Notes: a model not told the origin generated them from the letters alone. DNA of 12,524 bases from CAWKEY01 sp963848675 (GCA_963848675.1 CAWKEY010000037.1:1-12524), one strand, 5' to 3'; positions 1-7,372 are shown, numbered from the stretch's first letter. Made by a program: numbers and translations.

Positions 1-279
1 AACATGCCTGACCCATTGCCGGTTCTCCTGCTTGGTCGGCTCGCCGTCGATAAACATTACCACAATAGGGGTATCGGTCAGGCAATGTTGCGCGATGCGA
101 TGATACGGGCAGTCAAAGTCTCCGGCGATGCCGGAGTGTTCGCTGTGCTCGTTCACGCCCTTACTGATCAAGCCAAACAGTTCTATCTGTCGCGCGGTTT
201 CGTGGAATCACCTATACAAGCGATGACTCTCATGATGACAATTGAAACAGTCAGGACAATTTTGACAGAGCCTGATTGA
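1..279 (+). CDS. GNAT N-acetyltransferase, TacT-like toxin family, C-terminal part
   Basis: The reading frame is open from the first base of the window, so this is the 3' end of a longer gene; Met at base 4 is internal. The visible 92 residues carry the GNAT core. After the strand LGRLAVD comes the acetyl-CoA pyrophosphate loop NRGIGQA, then an alpha-helical segment, and finally the FYLSRGF motif, whose Tyr is the usual general acid. The pattern from LGRLAVD through the closing MTLMMTI is that of the short GNATs paired with DUF1778/ribbon-helix-helix antitoxins (TacT/AtaT type), which acetylate aminoacyl-tRNA in the cytoplasm. Such proteins are about 160-175 residues long, so roughly the N-terminal half is missing. 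The antitoxin normally lies immediately upstream and is therefore outside the window. Family assignment is strong; the toxin role is inferred from family resemblance. Confidence 0.85.
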   Translation, partial: NMPDPLPVLLLGRLAVDKHYHNRGIGQAMLRDAMIRAVKVSGDAGVFAVLVHALTDQAKQFYLSRGFVESPIQAMTLMMTIETVRTILTEPD

Positions 280-336
280 CAACAGAGTCACTAGCAGCGA
301 CCAATAAAGTGTTTGTAACAGACTGCTTGAAGTTGA

Positions 337-467
337 ATTCAGCGTTTTTCGCAAATTCTTGATTTTTTTAGTCATTTCGACCAGCGGGAGAAATCTTTTA
401 AGCGGTGTAATATGGGTGGGAGCCTTAAGATTCCTCGCTTTGCTCGGAATGACAAATTACGCTGAAT
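337..467. repeat. Nested palindromic repeat element
   Basis: A 131-bp imperfect palindrome. The outer arms are a perfect 9-bp inverted repeat, ATTCAGCGT (337-345) and ACGCTGAAT (459-467). Inside them is a second, 27-base inverted pair (371-397 and 427-453) matching at 21 of 27 positions; the right arm reads GATTCCTCGCTTTGCTCGGA and then ATGAC. The loop is 29 bases. GTCATT..GAGGAATCTT arms of this kind are familiar as dispersed non-coding repeats in many proteobacterial genomes, so I read this as one such copy rather than a gene-specific terminator. No target duplication is visible at its edges. Confidence 0.55.
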
Positions 468-473
468 GGTTAC

Positions 474-640
474 ATATATTGTAACGATTCAGTCTATCAG
501 GCATGTGGTGTTGGGAGCTGCTCTGGATTGGCAAGATTCGCTGTGGGAGCGATGCCTACATCGCGACCGGCGGCTTCAAATCGCGACGGGGCGGTCGTTC
601 CCGCTGACGGTTCCCAACATGCTGAACAGTTACAATATAT
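474..640. repeat. MITE-like element with 19-bp terminal inverted repeats
   Basis: The left end ATATATTGTAACGATTCAG (474-492) and the reverse complement of 622-640 agree at 17 of 19 positions, and the first 12 bases are perfect. The similarity continues inward with CATG followed by TTGGGA on both sides. The core holds a REP-like hairpin: TGTGGGAGCGATG at 542-554 with a perfect 6-bp stem GCGATG/CATCGC (549-564), two copies of ATCGCGAC, and a degenerate return arm TCGTTCCCGC. There is no credible coding capacity; an open frame across it is composed of the repeat. It ends 48 bases before the cytochrome start and so may contribute promoter or leader sequence to that gene. Mobility would have to be supplied in trans. 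Confidence 0.6.
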
Positions 641-688
641 TTTTAATTCAAACAAGTTTTTCACCCAGCTAAATCAAGAGAGTCCCAA

Positions 689-3124
689 GTGAGCCGACGC
701 AAGACGCCGAAACCTTCCAAGATCGCCCCGGTTATACCTTTGGACACTTCGCAAGACGCGCCGTCAGGCGGGAAGCGCTGGATTGTTAGAGTCATGATCT
801 TCGCTATTATCGCGTTGGCGGTGGCGGGTGCTATTTTTGTTATGCGGCCATCGCAAGCACCGGTGCCGGTAATCGCGCCGGCCGCTATAGCGCCCGAAGC
901 AGCTTCGCCCATAGCAAATAGGGATTATGCCGGTGCCAATGCATGCATTGCCTGTCATAAGGACGAGGTCGAGGCATGGACGGGTTCGCACCACGCCCTT
1001 GCGATGCAGGAAGCGAATGCGCAAACAGTGCTCGGCGATTTCGATGACGCAACCTTCAAGCACTTCGGCGTCGAATCCAGGTTTTTCAAACGTGACGGCA
1101 GGTTCATGGTGCGGACCGACGGCCCGGACGGCAAAATCACCGATTACCAAATCAAATACACGTTCGGCGTTACGCCGCTGCAGCAATATCTGATTGAATT
1201 TCCCGGTGGCCGTTATCAAGCGCTCGGTATCGCCTGGGACAGCCGCCCAAAAGACGAAGGGGGGCAGCGATGGTTTCACCTCTATCCTCATGAAAAAGTC
1301 GATCATACCGATCAACTGCACTGGACCGGGCGCTACCAGAACTGGAACCTGCAATGCGCCGAATGCCATTCGACGAATCTTAAAAAGGCTTATGACGCGG
1401 CGACGGACAGTTATAAGACGACCTTTAACGAATTGAATGTTGCTTGCGAGTCCTGCCACGGCCCCGCGTCGCAACATATCGACTGGGCCCAACACGCGCA
1501 GCCGCCTTATGGGCGGGATGACGACAAGGGATTGACGGTGCGTCTGCAAAGCCGCTGGCGCGAAGCGTGGACATTTCCGGGACGCGCTGCAAGATTCGCC
1601 CAGCGCGACCAGCCCGCCGCGGATGCCTTGATGAATACCTGCTGGGCCTGTCATGCGCGGCGCTCTTCGCTGGTCGAAGGCAGTTTGCCAGGACTGCCGC
1701 TGGAAGACAGCCATCGTCCGGCGCTGTTGACGCAGCCGGCTTATTACGCCGACGGCCAGCAGCGCGATGAGGATTATACCTGGGGTTCGTTCCGGCAAAG
1801 CAAGATGTTCCAGAAAGGCGTTACTTGCCTGGATTGCCACGAACCGCATGCGCTCAAATTGCGCGCCGAAGGCAATGCCTTGTGCGGACGTTGCCATAAT
1901 GCCGCCGAATTCGACAGCGAGAAACACCATTTCCACAAGCAGGGTTCAAAAGGTGCGCAGTGCATGGATTGTCATGCGCCGGAGCAGAATTATATGGTCA
2001 TCGACGGCCGGCACGATCACAGTTTTCGCTTGCCAAGACCAGACTTGTCGCTGTCTTTGGGTAGTTCGAATGCCTGCACCCAGTGTCACCAAAACCGTAA
2101 GTCCGAATGGGCGGCTACCGCAATGGACAAATGGTACGGCAAAACCTGGCGGGAGCGTCCGCATTACGGAAGCGTGTTGCATGCTGGCGCGACGCAAGGC
2201 GTCAAAGCCTTGCCCGCATTGCTTGTACTCGCCCAGGATTCCAATAGCCCTGCGGTCGTCCGTGCCACCGCAGCAACACTTGCAGAGCCGCTGATGCGTC
2301 CAGAACACGTCGCGGGGGCGCTGCGGCTGTTGCAAGATGCCGATCCGACAGTGCGTATTGCTGCGCTGGGGCTCGTTGAAGTCATTGATCCGGTTAATCG
2401 CGTACTGGCTGCAGCTCCGCTGCTGTCCGATCCGATTCGCGGCGTGCGTATGGAGGCTGCACGCATCCTTGCCGATGTGCCGGATAATCAGTTTCCAGCA
2501 AGCCGGCTCAGCGCCCGAGACAGCGCGGCTAAGGAATACCAGGATTATTTGACGATCAATGCCGATTGGCCATCTGAAAACGTTAATCGGGGTAATCTTG
2601 CTCTGCGCCAAGGCCGGCCCGATGCCGCGATTGCGGCGTATGAACGCGCACTCAAGCTAGATCCGCTGTTTGCTGGAGCGTATGTCAATCTCGCCGATGC
2701 CTACCGGCAACAGGGGCGCGAAGATGAAGGCGAAAAGCAGTTGCGCCGGGGTTTGGCATTGCTGCCGGATGCGGCGGATTTGCATCATGCCTTGGGCTTG
2801 GTGTTGGTGCGCCTAGGCAATACCTCCGCCGCGCTTCAGGAACTGAAGACAGCGGTCAAGCTCGCTCCCGAAAACGCTCGCTACGCTTATGTTTACGCCG
2901 TAGGCTTGCATTCCGCCGGAAAGCGGCGCGAGGCGCTGGCGGTTTTAAAGGCCGCCGACGCGCGCCATCCATATGACCTCGAAATTCTCAGCGCGCTCAT
3001 TTCAATGCTACGCGAGGCGGGCGATGCCAAAGCCGCGCTAGTGTATGCTCGGAAAGCCCCCGAAGCCCTGCCGGACGATGCCGGAGTGAAGCAGCTGGTG
3101 GAAGAGTTGGAAGGGAAGAAGTAA
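689..3124 (+). CDS. Membrane-anchored octaheme c-type cytochrome with HEAT-like and TPR domains
   Basis: An 811-residue protein with a GTG start; AAGAGAG lies 6 bases upstream as a modest ribosome site. Residues 31-52 form one hydrophobic segment after a basic N-terminus, a signal anchor that would place the rest in the periplasm. A cytochrome c554-type domain follows. Eight CxxCH haem c motifs begin at residues 86, 223, 253, 318, 380, 399, 425 and 463. Extra histidines (for example HH at 101-102, HH at 413-414 and HDH at 442-444) are candidate distal ligands. Residues about 505-600 look like HEAT-type helical repeats, and about 630-790 contain at least three TPRs (ALKLDP- and ALGLVLVRLG-type helices). 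Cytochrome assembly would need the Ccm system. The likely role is periplasmic electron transfer or multihaem redox catalysis with protein docking through the TPRs. The substrate cannot be read from sequence. No redox partner gene is adjacent, so it appears monocistronic. Confidence 0.85.
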   Translation: MSRRKTPKPSKIAPVIPLDTSQDAPSGGKRWIVRVMIFAIIALAVAGAIFVMRPSQAPVPVIAPAAIAPEAASPIANRDYAGANACIACHKDEVEAWTGSHHALAMQEANAQTVLGDFDDATFKHFGVESRFFKRDGRFMVRTDGPDGKITDYQIKYTFGVTPLQQYLIEFPGGRYQALGIAWDSRPKDEGGQRWFHLYPHEKVDHTDQLHWTGRYQNWNLQCAECHSTNLKKAYDAATDSYKTTFNELNVACESCHGPASQHIDWAQHAQPPYGRDDDKGLTVRLQSRWREAWTFPGRAARFAQRDQPAADALMNTCWACHARRSSLVEGSLPGLPLEDSHRPALLTQPAYYADGQQRDEDYTWGSFRQSKMFQKGVTCLDCHEPHALKLRAEGNALCGRCHNAAEFDSEKHHFHKQGSKGAQCMDCHAPEQNYMVIDGRHDHSFRLPRPDLSLSLGSSNACTQCHQNRKSEWAATAMDKWYGKTWRERPHYGSVLHAGATQGVKALPALLVLAQDSNSPAVVRATAATLAEPLMRPEHVAGALRLLQDADPTVRIAALGLVEVIDPVNRVLAAAPLLSDPIRGVRMEAARILADVPDNQFPASRLSARDSAAKEYQDYLTINADWPSENVNRGNLALRQGRPDAAIAAYERALKLDPLFAGAYVNLADAYRQQGREDEGEKQLRRGLALLPDAADLHHALGLVLVRLGNTSAALQELKTAVKLAPENARYAYVYAVGLHSAGKRREALAVLKAADARHPYDLEILSALISMLREAGDAKAALVYARKAPEALPDDAGVKQLVEELEGKK

Positions 3125-3209
3125 GTTGCTTTTCCGGGCGTCTTTCCTTTAGGCCGATGGGAATGGGGTATTGTCATCAAGTTGCCGAATCTCCAGCTAA
3201 CCACCAAAA

Positions 3210-3374
3210 CCGGCGTCCCGGTAGGGAATGACGGAACCCAGATGCCAGGGATGGTGCAGGCCTATCACTTCCATGTGCCCTGGATGCCGGCACAAATCTG
3301 TCTGGAACAGATTTGCATTGACCCGAAGGGCGACAGGCAGGATAGCCTGACGTGAATCCCTACCGGCATGACGG
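3210..3374. repeat. 165-bp repeat element bounded by inverted repeats
   Basis: The 361-base gap after the cytochrome gene is mostly this element. Its 24-base ends (3210-3233 and 3351-3374) are inverted copies agreeing at 19 of 24 positions, sharing CCGGTAGGGA. An inner pair, CCAGGG/CCCTGG, and a perfect 9-bp hairpin CAAATCTGT/ACAGATTTG with a 5-base loop (3293-3315) lie within it. The minus strand is open for 60 codons, but its peptide (MSRHAGRDSRQ...) is of the repeat-encoded kind. No flanking duplication is visible. Probably a dispersed non-autonomous repeat; the inner hairpin lacks a following T-run, so I do not call it a terminator. Confidence 0.5.
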
Positions 3375-3485
3375 CTCATCTGAACGGCATTGGGTTCGTG
3401 TGAGTAGATATATCAAATGAAAAAGCTATTTAAGCCCGCCTGCATTTTGAGTTCTAAACGCGCTAAATAAATTGGGAGATAAATA

Positions 3486-4451
3486 ATGAAATTCTGTAAA
3501 GCTCAGGCCCGCGTGTTCCCAATAATGCTTGCCTTGATCACCGCATGTAGCACTACCTCCGGCGGGAGTGGTGGTGAAAAACCAAGCCGCAGCAGCGCAA
3601 GTGCGGCTTTGACGGAGAATGTTCTTAACAATGCAACTTATCAAATCGATGAATTGGGCACGTTTCAGCTCGACAACGGCAAGTTTGAGCGCCGTTACGG
3701 AGAAGGCTCAACGCAGATAGATAAGGTTTCTCTGGAGAAATTCACTTTCGGCGATCTGGACGATGATGGATTAAGCGATGCCGCGGTGATTCTGACAAGG
3801 CAAAGCGGCGGTTCGGCAACGTTCAGGTATTTGGTCGCCATGCGCAATACCGGCAATGCGCCCCCTCAGCAAGCTAGCGTTTTACTGGGTGACCGTGTTC
3901 AGATCAGCGCATTGTCGATTGCCGCCGGTCAAGTCGGCCTGGAAACCGTCACGACCGGTCCACGCGATCCGGCGTGCTGTCCTAGCCATCGACTGAAACA
4001 AGCCTATAGCCTGCGAGATGGCAAGTGGGCGCAAATTGCCGATAAGCTCGCCGAGCCGGATGCGGCAACGGGTTCGAACGCGAATATTACCGGCATCGTC
4101 TGGAAATGGGAGCGCTTCGAGGGCTCCTTGGATGTACACAATTTCGTTATTGATGACCCCAACCAATATACGCTGATTTTACTTCCGGACGGCTCCTATC
4201 AGGTCAAGGCCGATTGTAACCGGATGCAGGGCCGATACACCCTTGCAGGCAAGCACATCAAGATAGCGCCGGGGGCGGCGACCTTGGCCGAATGCGCAGA
4301 TGGATCACGCTATGCTGAATTTCTGAGGTATTTGACCGAAGCGCTCGGTTTCGTTGTGCACGAGAACAAATTCCGGTTGAACCTGATGAGGGAAGGGGGC
4401 AGTTTAGTTTTCGAGCATGGTGGTGCGGTTTCCGAAAGCCATCGGCATTAG
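3486..4451 (+). CDS. Lipoprotein with C-terminal META (HslJ-like) domain
   Basis: A 321-residue protein. The start is supported by GGGAGA six bases upstream. A signal peptide ends in the lipobox LITAC, so Cys21 should be lipidated. The sequence after it is Ser/Gly-rich (residues 22-42). Residues 50-190 form a domain without a clear name; it contains GDLDDDGLSDAAVIL at 89-103, an Asp-rich loop like those of calcium-binding VCBS/FG-GAP repeats. Residues about 201-311 match the META domain: a leading Trp, a YTLILLPDGS strand, the diagnostic DCN at 243-245, GRYTLAG, a T..EC stretch and a closing LVFEH strand. META proteins are envelope lipoproteins linked to stress or antibiotic tolerance in some bacteria, with no known enzymatic reaction. 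It is likely anchored in the outer membrane. It is convergent with the lipoprotein gene ending at 4616. Confidence 0.8.
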   Translation: MKFCKAQARVFPIMLALITACSTTSGGSGGEKPSRSSASAALTENVLNNATYQIDELGTFQLDNGKFERRYGEGSTQIDKVSLEKFTFGDLDDDGLSDAAVILTRQSGGSATFRYLVAMRNTGNAPPQQASVLLGDRVQISALSIAAGQVGLETVTTGPRDPACCPSHRLKQAYSLRDGKWAQIADKLAEPDAATGSNANITGIVWKWERFEGSLDVHNFVIDDPNQYTLILLPDGSYQVKADCNRMQGRYTLAGKHIKIAPGAATLAECADGSRYAEFLRYLTEALGFVVHENKFRLNLMREGGSLVFEHGGAVSESHRH

Positions 4452-4477
4452 CCCAAAGTCCAGTATCGCCGATGCGG

Positions 4478-4503
4478 CAAACTCGCTAAAGTATCGCCAC
4501 GAT
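4478..4503 (+). repeat. 26-bp dispersed direct repeat, copy 1
   Basis: These 26 bases, beginning CAAACTCGCTAAAGTATCG, recur at 11195-11220 with a single difference (C for T at position 6). The block ends in ATCGCCACGAT, a dyad (ATCG/CGAT) around three bases. A related half, AGTATCGCCGAT, sits just upstream at 4462-4473, and an inverted GTGGCGAT at 4549-4556. The copy lies 26 bases after the META lipoprotein stop codon. Its function is unknown; it may be the end of a longer repeat family or a protein binding site. Confidence 0.5.
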
Positions 4504-4615
4504 AAAACCGCTGACGCATGGCGATGGAAGTAAGCAGCCAGTGATCTGTGGCGATGAATGAAGTGAAGTTAATGAGCAAAAACCTCGGTTAAATCTACTA
4601 TCTACACGATAAAGA

Positions 4616-5126
4616 TTATTGCCTTGGGATGTAAGGTACAGCAGTTGCCATAGCTCGTTGAATTGAAAATACTTTGTTGTCTCTAAAATCGATAGTCACG
4701 ATGCGCGTGTTATCAGCCTCTGTTTGAACCGGAGGAGAGGTTGTTTCATCCTCTGAACTCATCGCGTTGAATATTTGCGAACCTATGTTGGTGGCCATAC
4801 CTGCGATGGGGCTGAAAATTCCGGCCGCAGTTTGTTGCAATACTTCCAATCAGGCTGAAAACCTTGCTTTTGGGTTTTGGTGGTGAATCGGCTTTTGAAG
4901 CGCCTGGGCCAAATACCCAAACGACTGTAGTTCCCGTTGCAGTATCGGTCACCGAAGTTGGATCCCCTAAAATACGTTCAGCCTCCGCACGGGGCATTCC
5001 AATGTAAATGTTTTCCTGAACAAGTGGCTGGGCTTCCTTACTGGGTAAAGTTTGTTTGGACGTAGCCGGCGCAGTGGCACAACTGTTACCTAGTAAACAA
5101 ACGCACAGGAACAGTAAATTTTTCAT
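4616..5126 (-). pseudogene. BamE/SmpA-like lipoprotein, interrupted by a one-base frameshift
   Basis: Translation from ATG at 5126 gives a signal peptide, MKNLLFLCVCLLGNSC, whose Cys16 is a plausible but non-canonical lipidation site (Gly at -3). Residues 36-73 then resemble the SmpA/OmlA (BamE) fold: IYIGMPRAEAERILGDP, a Thr-rich turn and VVWVFG. After KVFSLIGS this frame degenerates and stops near 4746. The adjacent frame, entered by skipping one base near 4841, continues with LQQTAAGIFSPIAGMATNIG, a glycine-zipper-like stretch, and closes with TRIVTIDFRDNKVFSI, a typical final BamE-type strand. The restored product would be 169 residues. The shift must fall between 4850, where the second frame has a TGA, and about 4748. 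It may be a real mutation or a sequencing error. TTG at 5138 is an alternative in-frame start. The IS66 element ends 80 bases upstream, so the original promoter may have been displaced. Confidence 0.65.
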
Positions 5127-5206
5127 GGGGATCAACAAAAGTTATTGCCTTAGAAGTTTTTACAACTTATGTAAAGATTAGAAATAAAGGTTCAGCTTTA
5201 AAATTC

Positions 5207-6988
5207 GTAATTACTCAGCGTAATGAATCTTTACACGCTCAAAAAAATTCTGGAGCTAGGTTCTGTGCCATTACTCAGTCAATCCAGTTAAAGAATAAAG
5301 TCAGGCAGTCTGCCCTCAAAAAGCATGGTAAGGGCATCGGTGGCCGAAACATTATTTTTACGGCAAGTCGATAAATAGCTACGGACACGGCAAAAGATGT
5401 TCGCTCCTTCTTTAGATCGAAAGCAACCGGATATTTTCTGTTGAAGCTTGGTCATGCGAATATCATTTTCCCCCTGATTATTAGTCAAGGGAACATCCAC
5501 ATCCGTCATGAAATGCAGAGTCTCTTTCTCATAATTGCGCAATCGCTCCAGTAAATTTCGGGATTTACTGCGTTTGAGTCGGCCCTTTTTGCGGTCTGCC
5601 TCTTGCCGTTCGGGTGGTGGCGGACATTCTATTTCGGCCTGCGCCAGTATCGCCCGGTACTGTTCGCGGTAATGGATTGCTTGATCTTCTGGTAACGCAC
5701 CGCCTTGTGAATAGACGTCTTTCAGAATGCTTTCTAATAGATCGATAATTAATTTCGCCCACGCCTGCCCCTCTTGTTCGTGAGCAAAAGCCAATTCCCG
5801 TAAGTGATGGGCATTGCACAGCGCATGCTGACAGGCTAATTTGAAATAGGGTTTCCAGTGATCGTGAACCAGTATGCCGGAAAAAAGGGTTAACAGCGGC
5901 ATGCTTGCCATGGCCTCAACCCCGCGTTTTTCATGGGCATAATACAGCGTCAGCAGTGGACTGGAGACACAGTGCAACCAGCAGGTTTTACCGCCGATAT
6001 TGATGCCAGTCTCATCGGCATGAAGTACCTTTGCGTTCAACAGTTTGACGATCAGCTTTTGCTCAAACTGCTCAAGCATTTCATAGGCCTGGCGATTATA
6101 GGCAAAAATTGACCCCTCGCTGATCGGCAACCCCAGTTGCTCCTGAAAATGCTCTTGAACCCGTTTGAGCGGAATGAATTGATACTGCGATAAATAGACC
6201 GACTGAGCTTTGACGCCGTTGCCGTACTGAACGGCTTTGGTTACTCCCGCCGGAAAAGGTGCGGTAAAACGTTGTCCCTGTGGATTTTCTAGAATTTCCG
6301 CCTGGTATTCGGTGACCACACGACGGATGTCAATATCGAACACTTGGCGACAGTCGTAACCGACAAATTTATAGTCATCAAGTGGTATAGTCGTCCGATC
6401 TATTGTCAGTTGTGTGGTGACATCGGGATTGTCGATCTTCTTAAGAGTGGTGCCGATGTGTCCTGGTTGACCGCCGGATTTTTTGTCAGCTTCATCTTTA
6501 GCCGGTTTTTCGCCCTTGCCTTTGGAAAAACGATCCTGGGAAGGCGGTTTGCTACTGTTGTGGCTGTTTAGACTCAATCGGTTCGCCATTATCTGCACCA
6601 GCATAATCATCACCTCAAGTATCGAGCGCAAGGCGGGCGATAGATGTGCCTCTTCGGCAAGCAATTGCTGAACTGTTTTGATCGTGGCTTCCACGTCAAT
6701 GTTATCGACTGTCAAAGGATAAATACCGTAACCGTAAAGGATGGCGATATTATAAGGCCAGTTTCAAAAGTCGAATTTTGCCTTCGAGGATCGCGGATAC
6801 GCCACGAAAGGCGGGAGAATACTGGTGGTGTATATTGATTGCCGGCTTGAGCCATCTTAACGCCGCAAGCCTGTATAAACAGTTAAATTTATGTATTGTG
6901 AAGATGTGCGTTAAATTACGATTTTTTTTCGGAAAACCTTGTCAAGCATTATTTTTACTTTTTTAAAAAAATTACGCTAAGTAATTAC
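5207..6988 (-). mobile_element. IS66-family insertion sequence (single-ORF type), complete
   Basis: The ends are GTAATTACTCAGCGTAAT at 5207-5224 and its inverted copy at 6971-6988, agreeing at 17 of 18 positions and starting with the GTAA typical of IS66. The element is 1782 bp and is flanked on both sides by the same 8 bases, TAAAATTC (5199-5206 and 6989-6996), the duplication length expected for IS66. It carries only the large transposase gene and no tnpA/tnpB accessory ORFs, which fits the ISBst12-like subgroup. Bases 6716-6970 are an AT-rich leader with no further gene. Intact ends, duplication and ORF indicate a recent, possibly still mobile insertion. Confidence 0.93.
5288..6715 (-). 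CDS. IS66-family transposase (TnpC type)
   Basis: A 475-residue DDE transposase that acts on the ends of its own element. Residues 30-115 hold a helical, possibly leucine-zipper segment, then the SSKPPSQD motif and the GGQPGH motif found in IS66 zinc-finger regions. The catalytic acidic residues are readable as D234 (HADETG), D285 (VHDHWKPY) and E416 (NNQGENDIR). The CNAHHLREL motif at 300-308, the SGCFRS motif at 429-434 and the closing LP(D) segment are family hallmarks. The start is TTG at 6715 because no ATG occurs in frame until residue 36. On the minus strand a TATAAT box (6749-6754) lies 34 bases upstream with only a weak -35 (TTCGAC, 15-base spacing). Length is normal for the single-ORF group, and no lesion is visible. 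Confidence 0.93.
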   Translation of the reverse strand: MTVDNIDVEATIKTVQQLLAEEAHLSPALRSILEVMIMLVQIMANRLSLNSHNSSKPPSQDRFSKGKGEKPAKDEADKKSGGQPGHIGTTLKKIDNPDVTTQLTIDRTTIPLDDYKFVGYDCRQVFDIDIRRVVTEYQAEILENPQGQRFTAPFPAGVTKAVQYGNGVKAQSVYLSQYQFIPLKRVQEHFQEQLGLPISEGSIFAYNRQAYEMLEQFEQKLIVKLLNAKVLHADETGINIGGKTCWLHCVSSPLLTLYYAHEKRGVEAMASMPLLTLFSGILVHDHWKPYFKLACQHALCNAHHLRELAFAHEQEGQAWAKLIIDLLESILKDVYSQGGALPEDQAIHYREQYRAILAQAEIECPPPPERQEADRKKGRLKRSKSRNLLERLRNYEKETLHFMTDVDVPLTNNQGENDIRMTKLQQKISGCFRSKEGANIFCRVRSYLSTCRKNNVSATDALTMLFEGRLPDFIL

Positions 6989-7156
6989 TAAAATTCTAAC
7001 ATGAATGTATCTCCGCACTTTTTTACTTATCGGCAGACAGTCATTGTTTAAAGAAGATCGAAAACTCTGCTCTCTATCTTCAAGAGCTTTAATATAGTCA
7101 CCAAAATCCGGTACGAAAGGGTTATATGTCCCGTACTGAACATTGGCCTTGGTCAT
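6977..7156 (-). CDS. Small hypothetical protein, 3' end altered by IS66
   Basis: ATG at 7156 is preceded by AGGTGGGG, 7 bases away, a good ribosome site. The frame runs MTKANVQYGTYNPFVPDFGD and on through a charged segment to RRYIHVRIL, then enters the IS66 end and stops at TAG (6977-6979) after 59 residues. Without the insertion the frame would have read RILKLNLYF and stopped, giving about 62 residues, so the insertion changes only the last few residues. I do not recognise the protein. Before the insertion its stop would have lain about 60 bases upstream of the BamE-like lipoprotein start in the same direction, so the two may once have been co-transcribed. Whether it is a real gene is uncertain. 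Confidence 0.35.
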   Translation of the reverse strand: MTKANVQYGTYNPFVPDFGDYIKALEDREQSFRSSLNNDCLPISKKVRRYIHVRILVIT

Positions 7157-7218
7157 CGGCTAACCCCACCTGACTATATTGCTTTCGACATTATGTGCCT
7201 CGCTTGACGGGTGACAGC

Positions 7219-7243
7219 CGGAAGGAGCATGTTGCTCCGTTCG
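7219..7243. other. Short hairpin
   Basis: A perfect 6-bp stem GGAGCA/TGCTCC (7224-7229, 7233-7238) with loop TGT extends by three to four further pairs across one mismatch. It lies upstream of the interrupted lipoprotein gene in a stretch (7157-7372) with no other recognisable gene. On the plus strand it is followed by TTCGAAAAATTTT rather than a clean T-run, so terminator function is doubtful. Confidence 0.3.
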
Positions 7244-7299
7244 AAAAATTTTGCGCTGGGTATGTATAGCCGTTTGGCTCGGGCATCCTAAAAACGTTA

Positions 7300-7323
7300 G
7301 GGATGGGTTGCAAACCCTGTCCC
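7300..7323. terminator. Possible hairpin terminator, reading leftwards
   Basis: Left arm GGGATGGGTT (7300-7309) pairs with AACCC-T-GTCCC (7313-7323), ten pairs including one G-T and a single bulged base, with loop GCA. On the minus strand the stem is followed by TAACGTTTTTAGG, a short T-rich run. It could end transcription coming from the right on the minus strand or act as a leader structure of the lipoprotein gene that starts at 7373. Evidence is structural only. Confidence 0.25.
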
Positions 7324-7372
7324 GCTTACAGGATACTGTTTATTATCGACATACTAAGGAGCCGATACCTTC

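Noticed and set aside
337..640. Possible CRISPR-like or tandem array because of repeated palindromic blocks
   Set aside because: No regularly spaced direct repeats or spacers; the blocks are two different inverted-repeat elements.
466..672. 68-codon plus-strand frame upstream of the cytochrome
   Set aside because: It is composed of the MITE-like element and its hairpins; no ribosome site or protein-like composition.
764..1936. 390-codon open frame on the minus strand
   Set aside because: It lies wholly inside the cytochrome gene, opposite its CxxCH motifs, and its translation shows no recognisable domain. It is a shadow of GC-rich codon bias.
3293..3315. Rho-independent terminator for the cytochrome gene
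   Set aside because: The 9-bp hairpin is perfect but is followed by CATTGACC rather than a T-run and lies 170 bases downstream inside a repeat.
3197..3379. 60-codon minus-strand frame
   Set aside because: It coincides with the inverted-repeat element at 3210-3374, and the peptide is repeat-derived.
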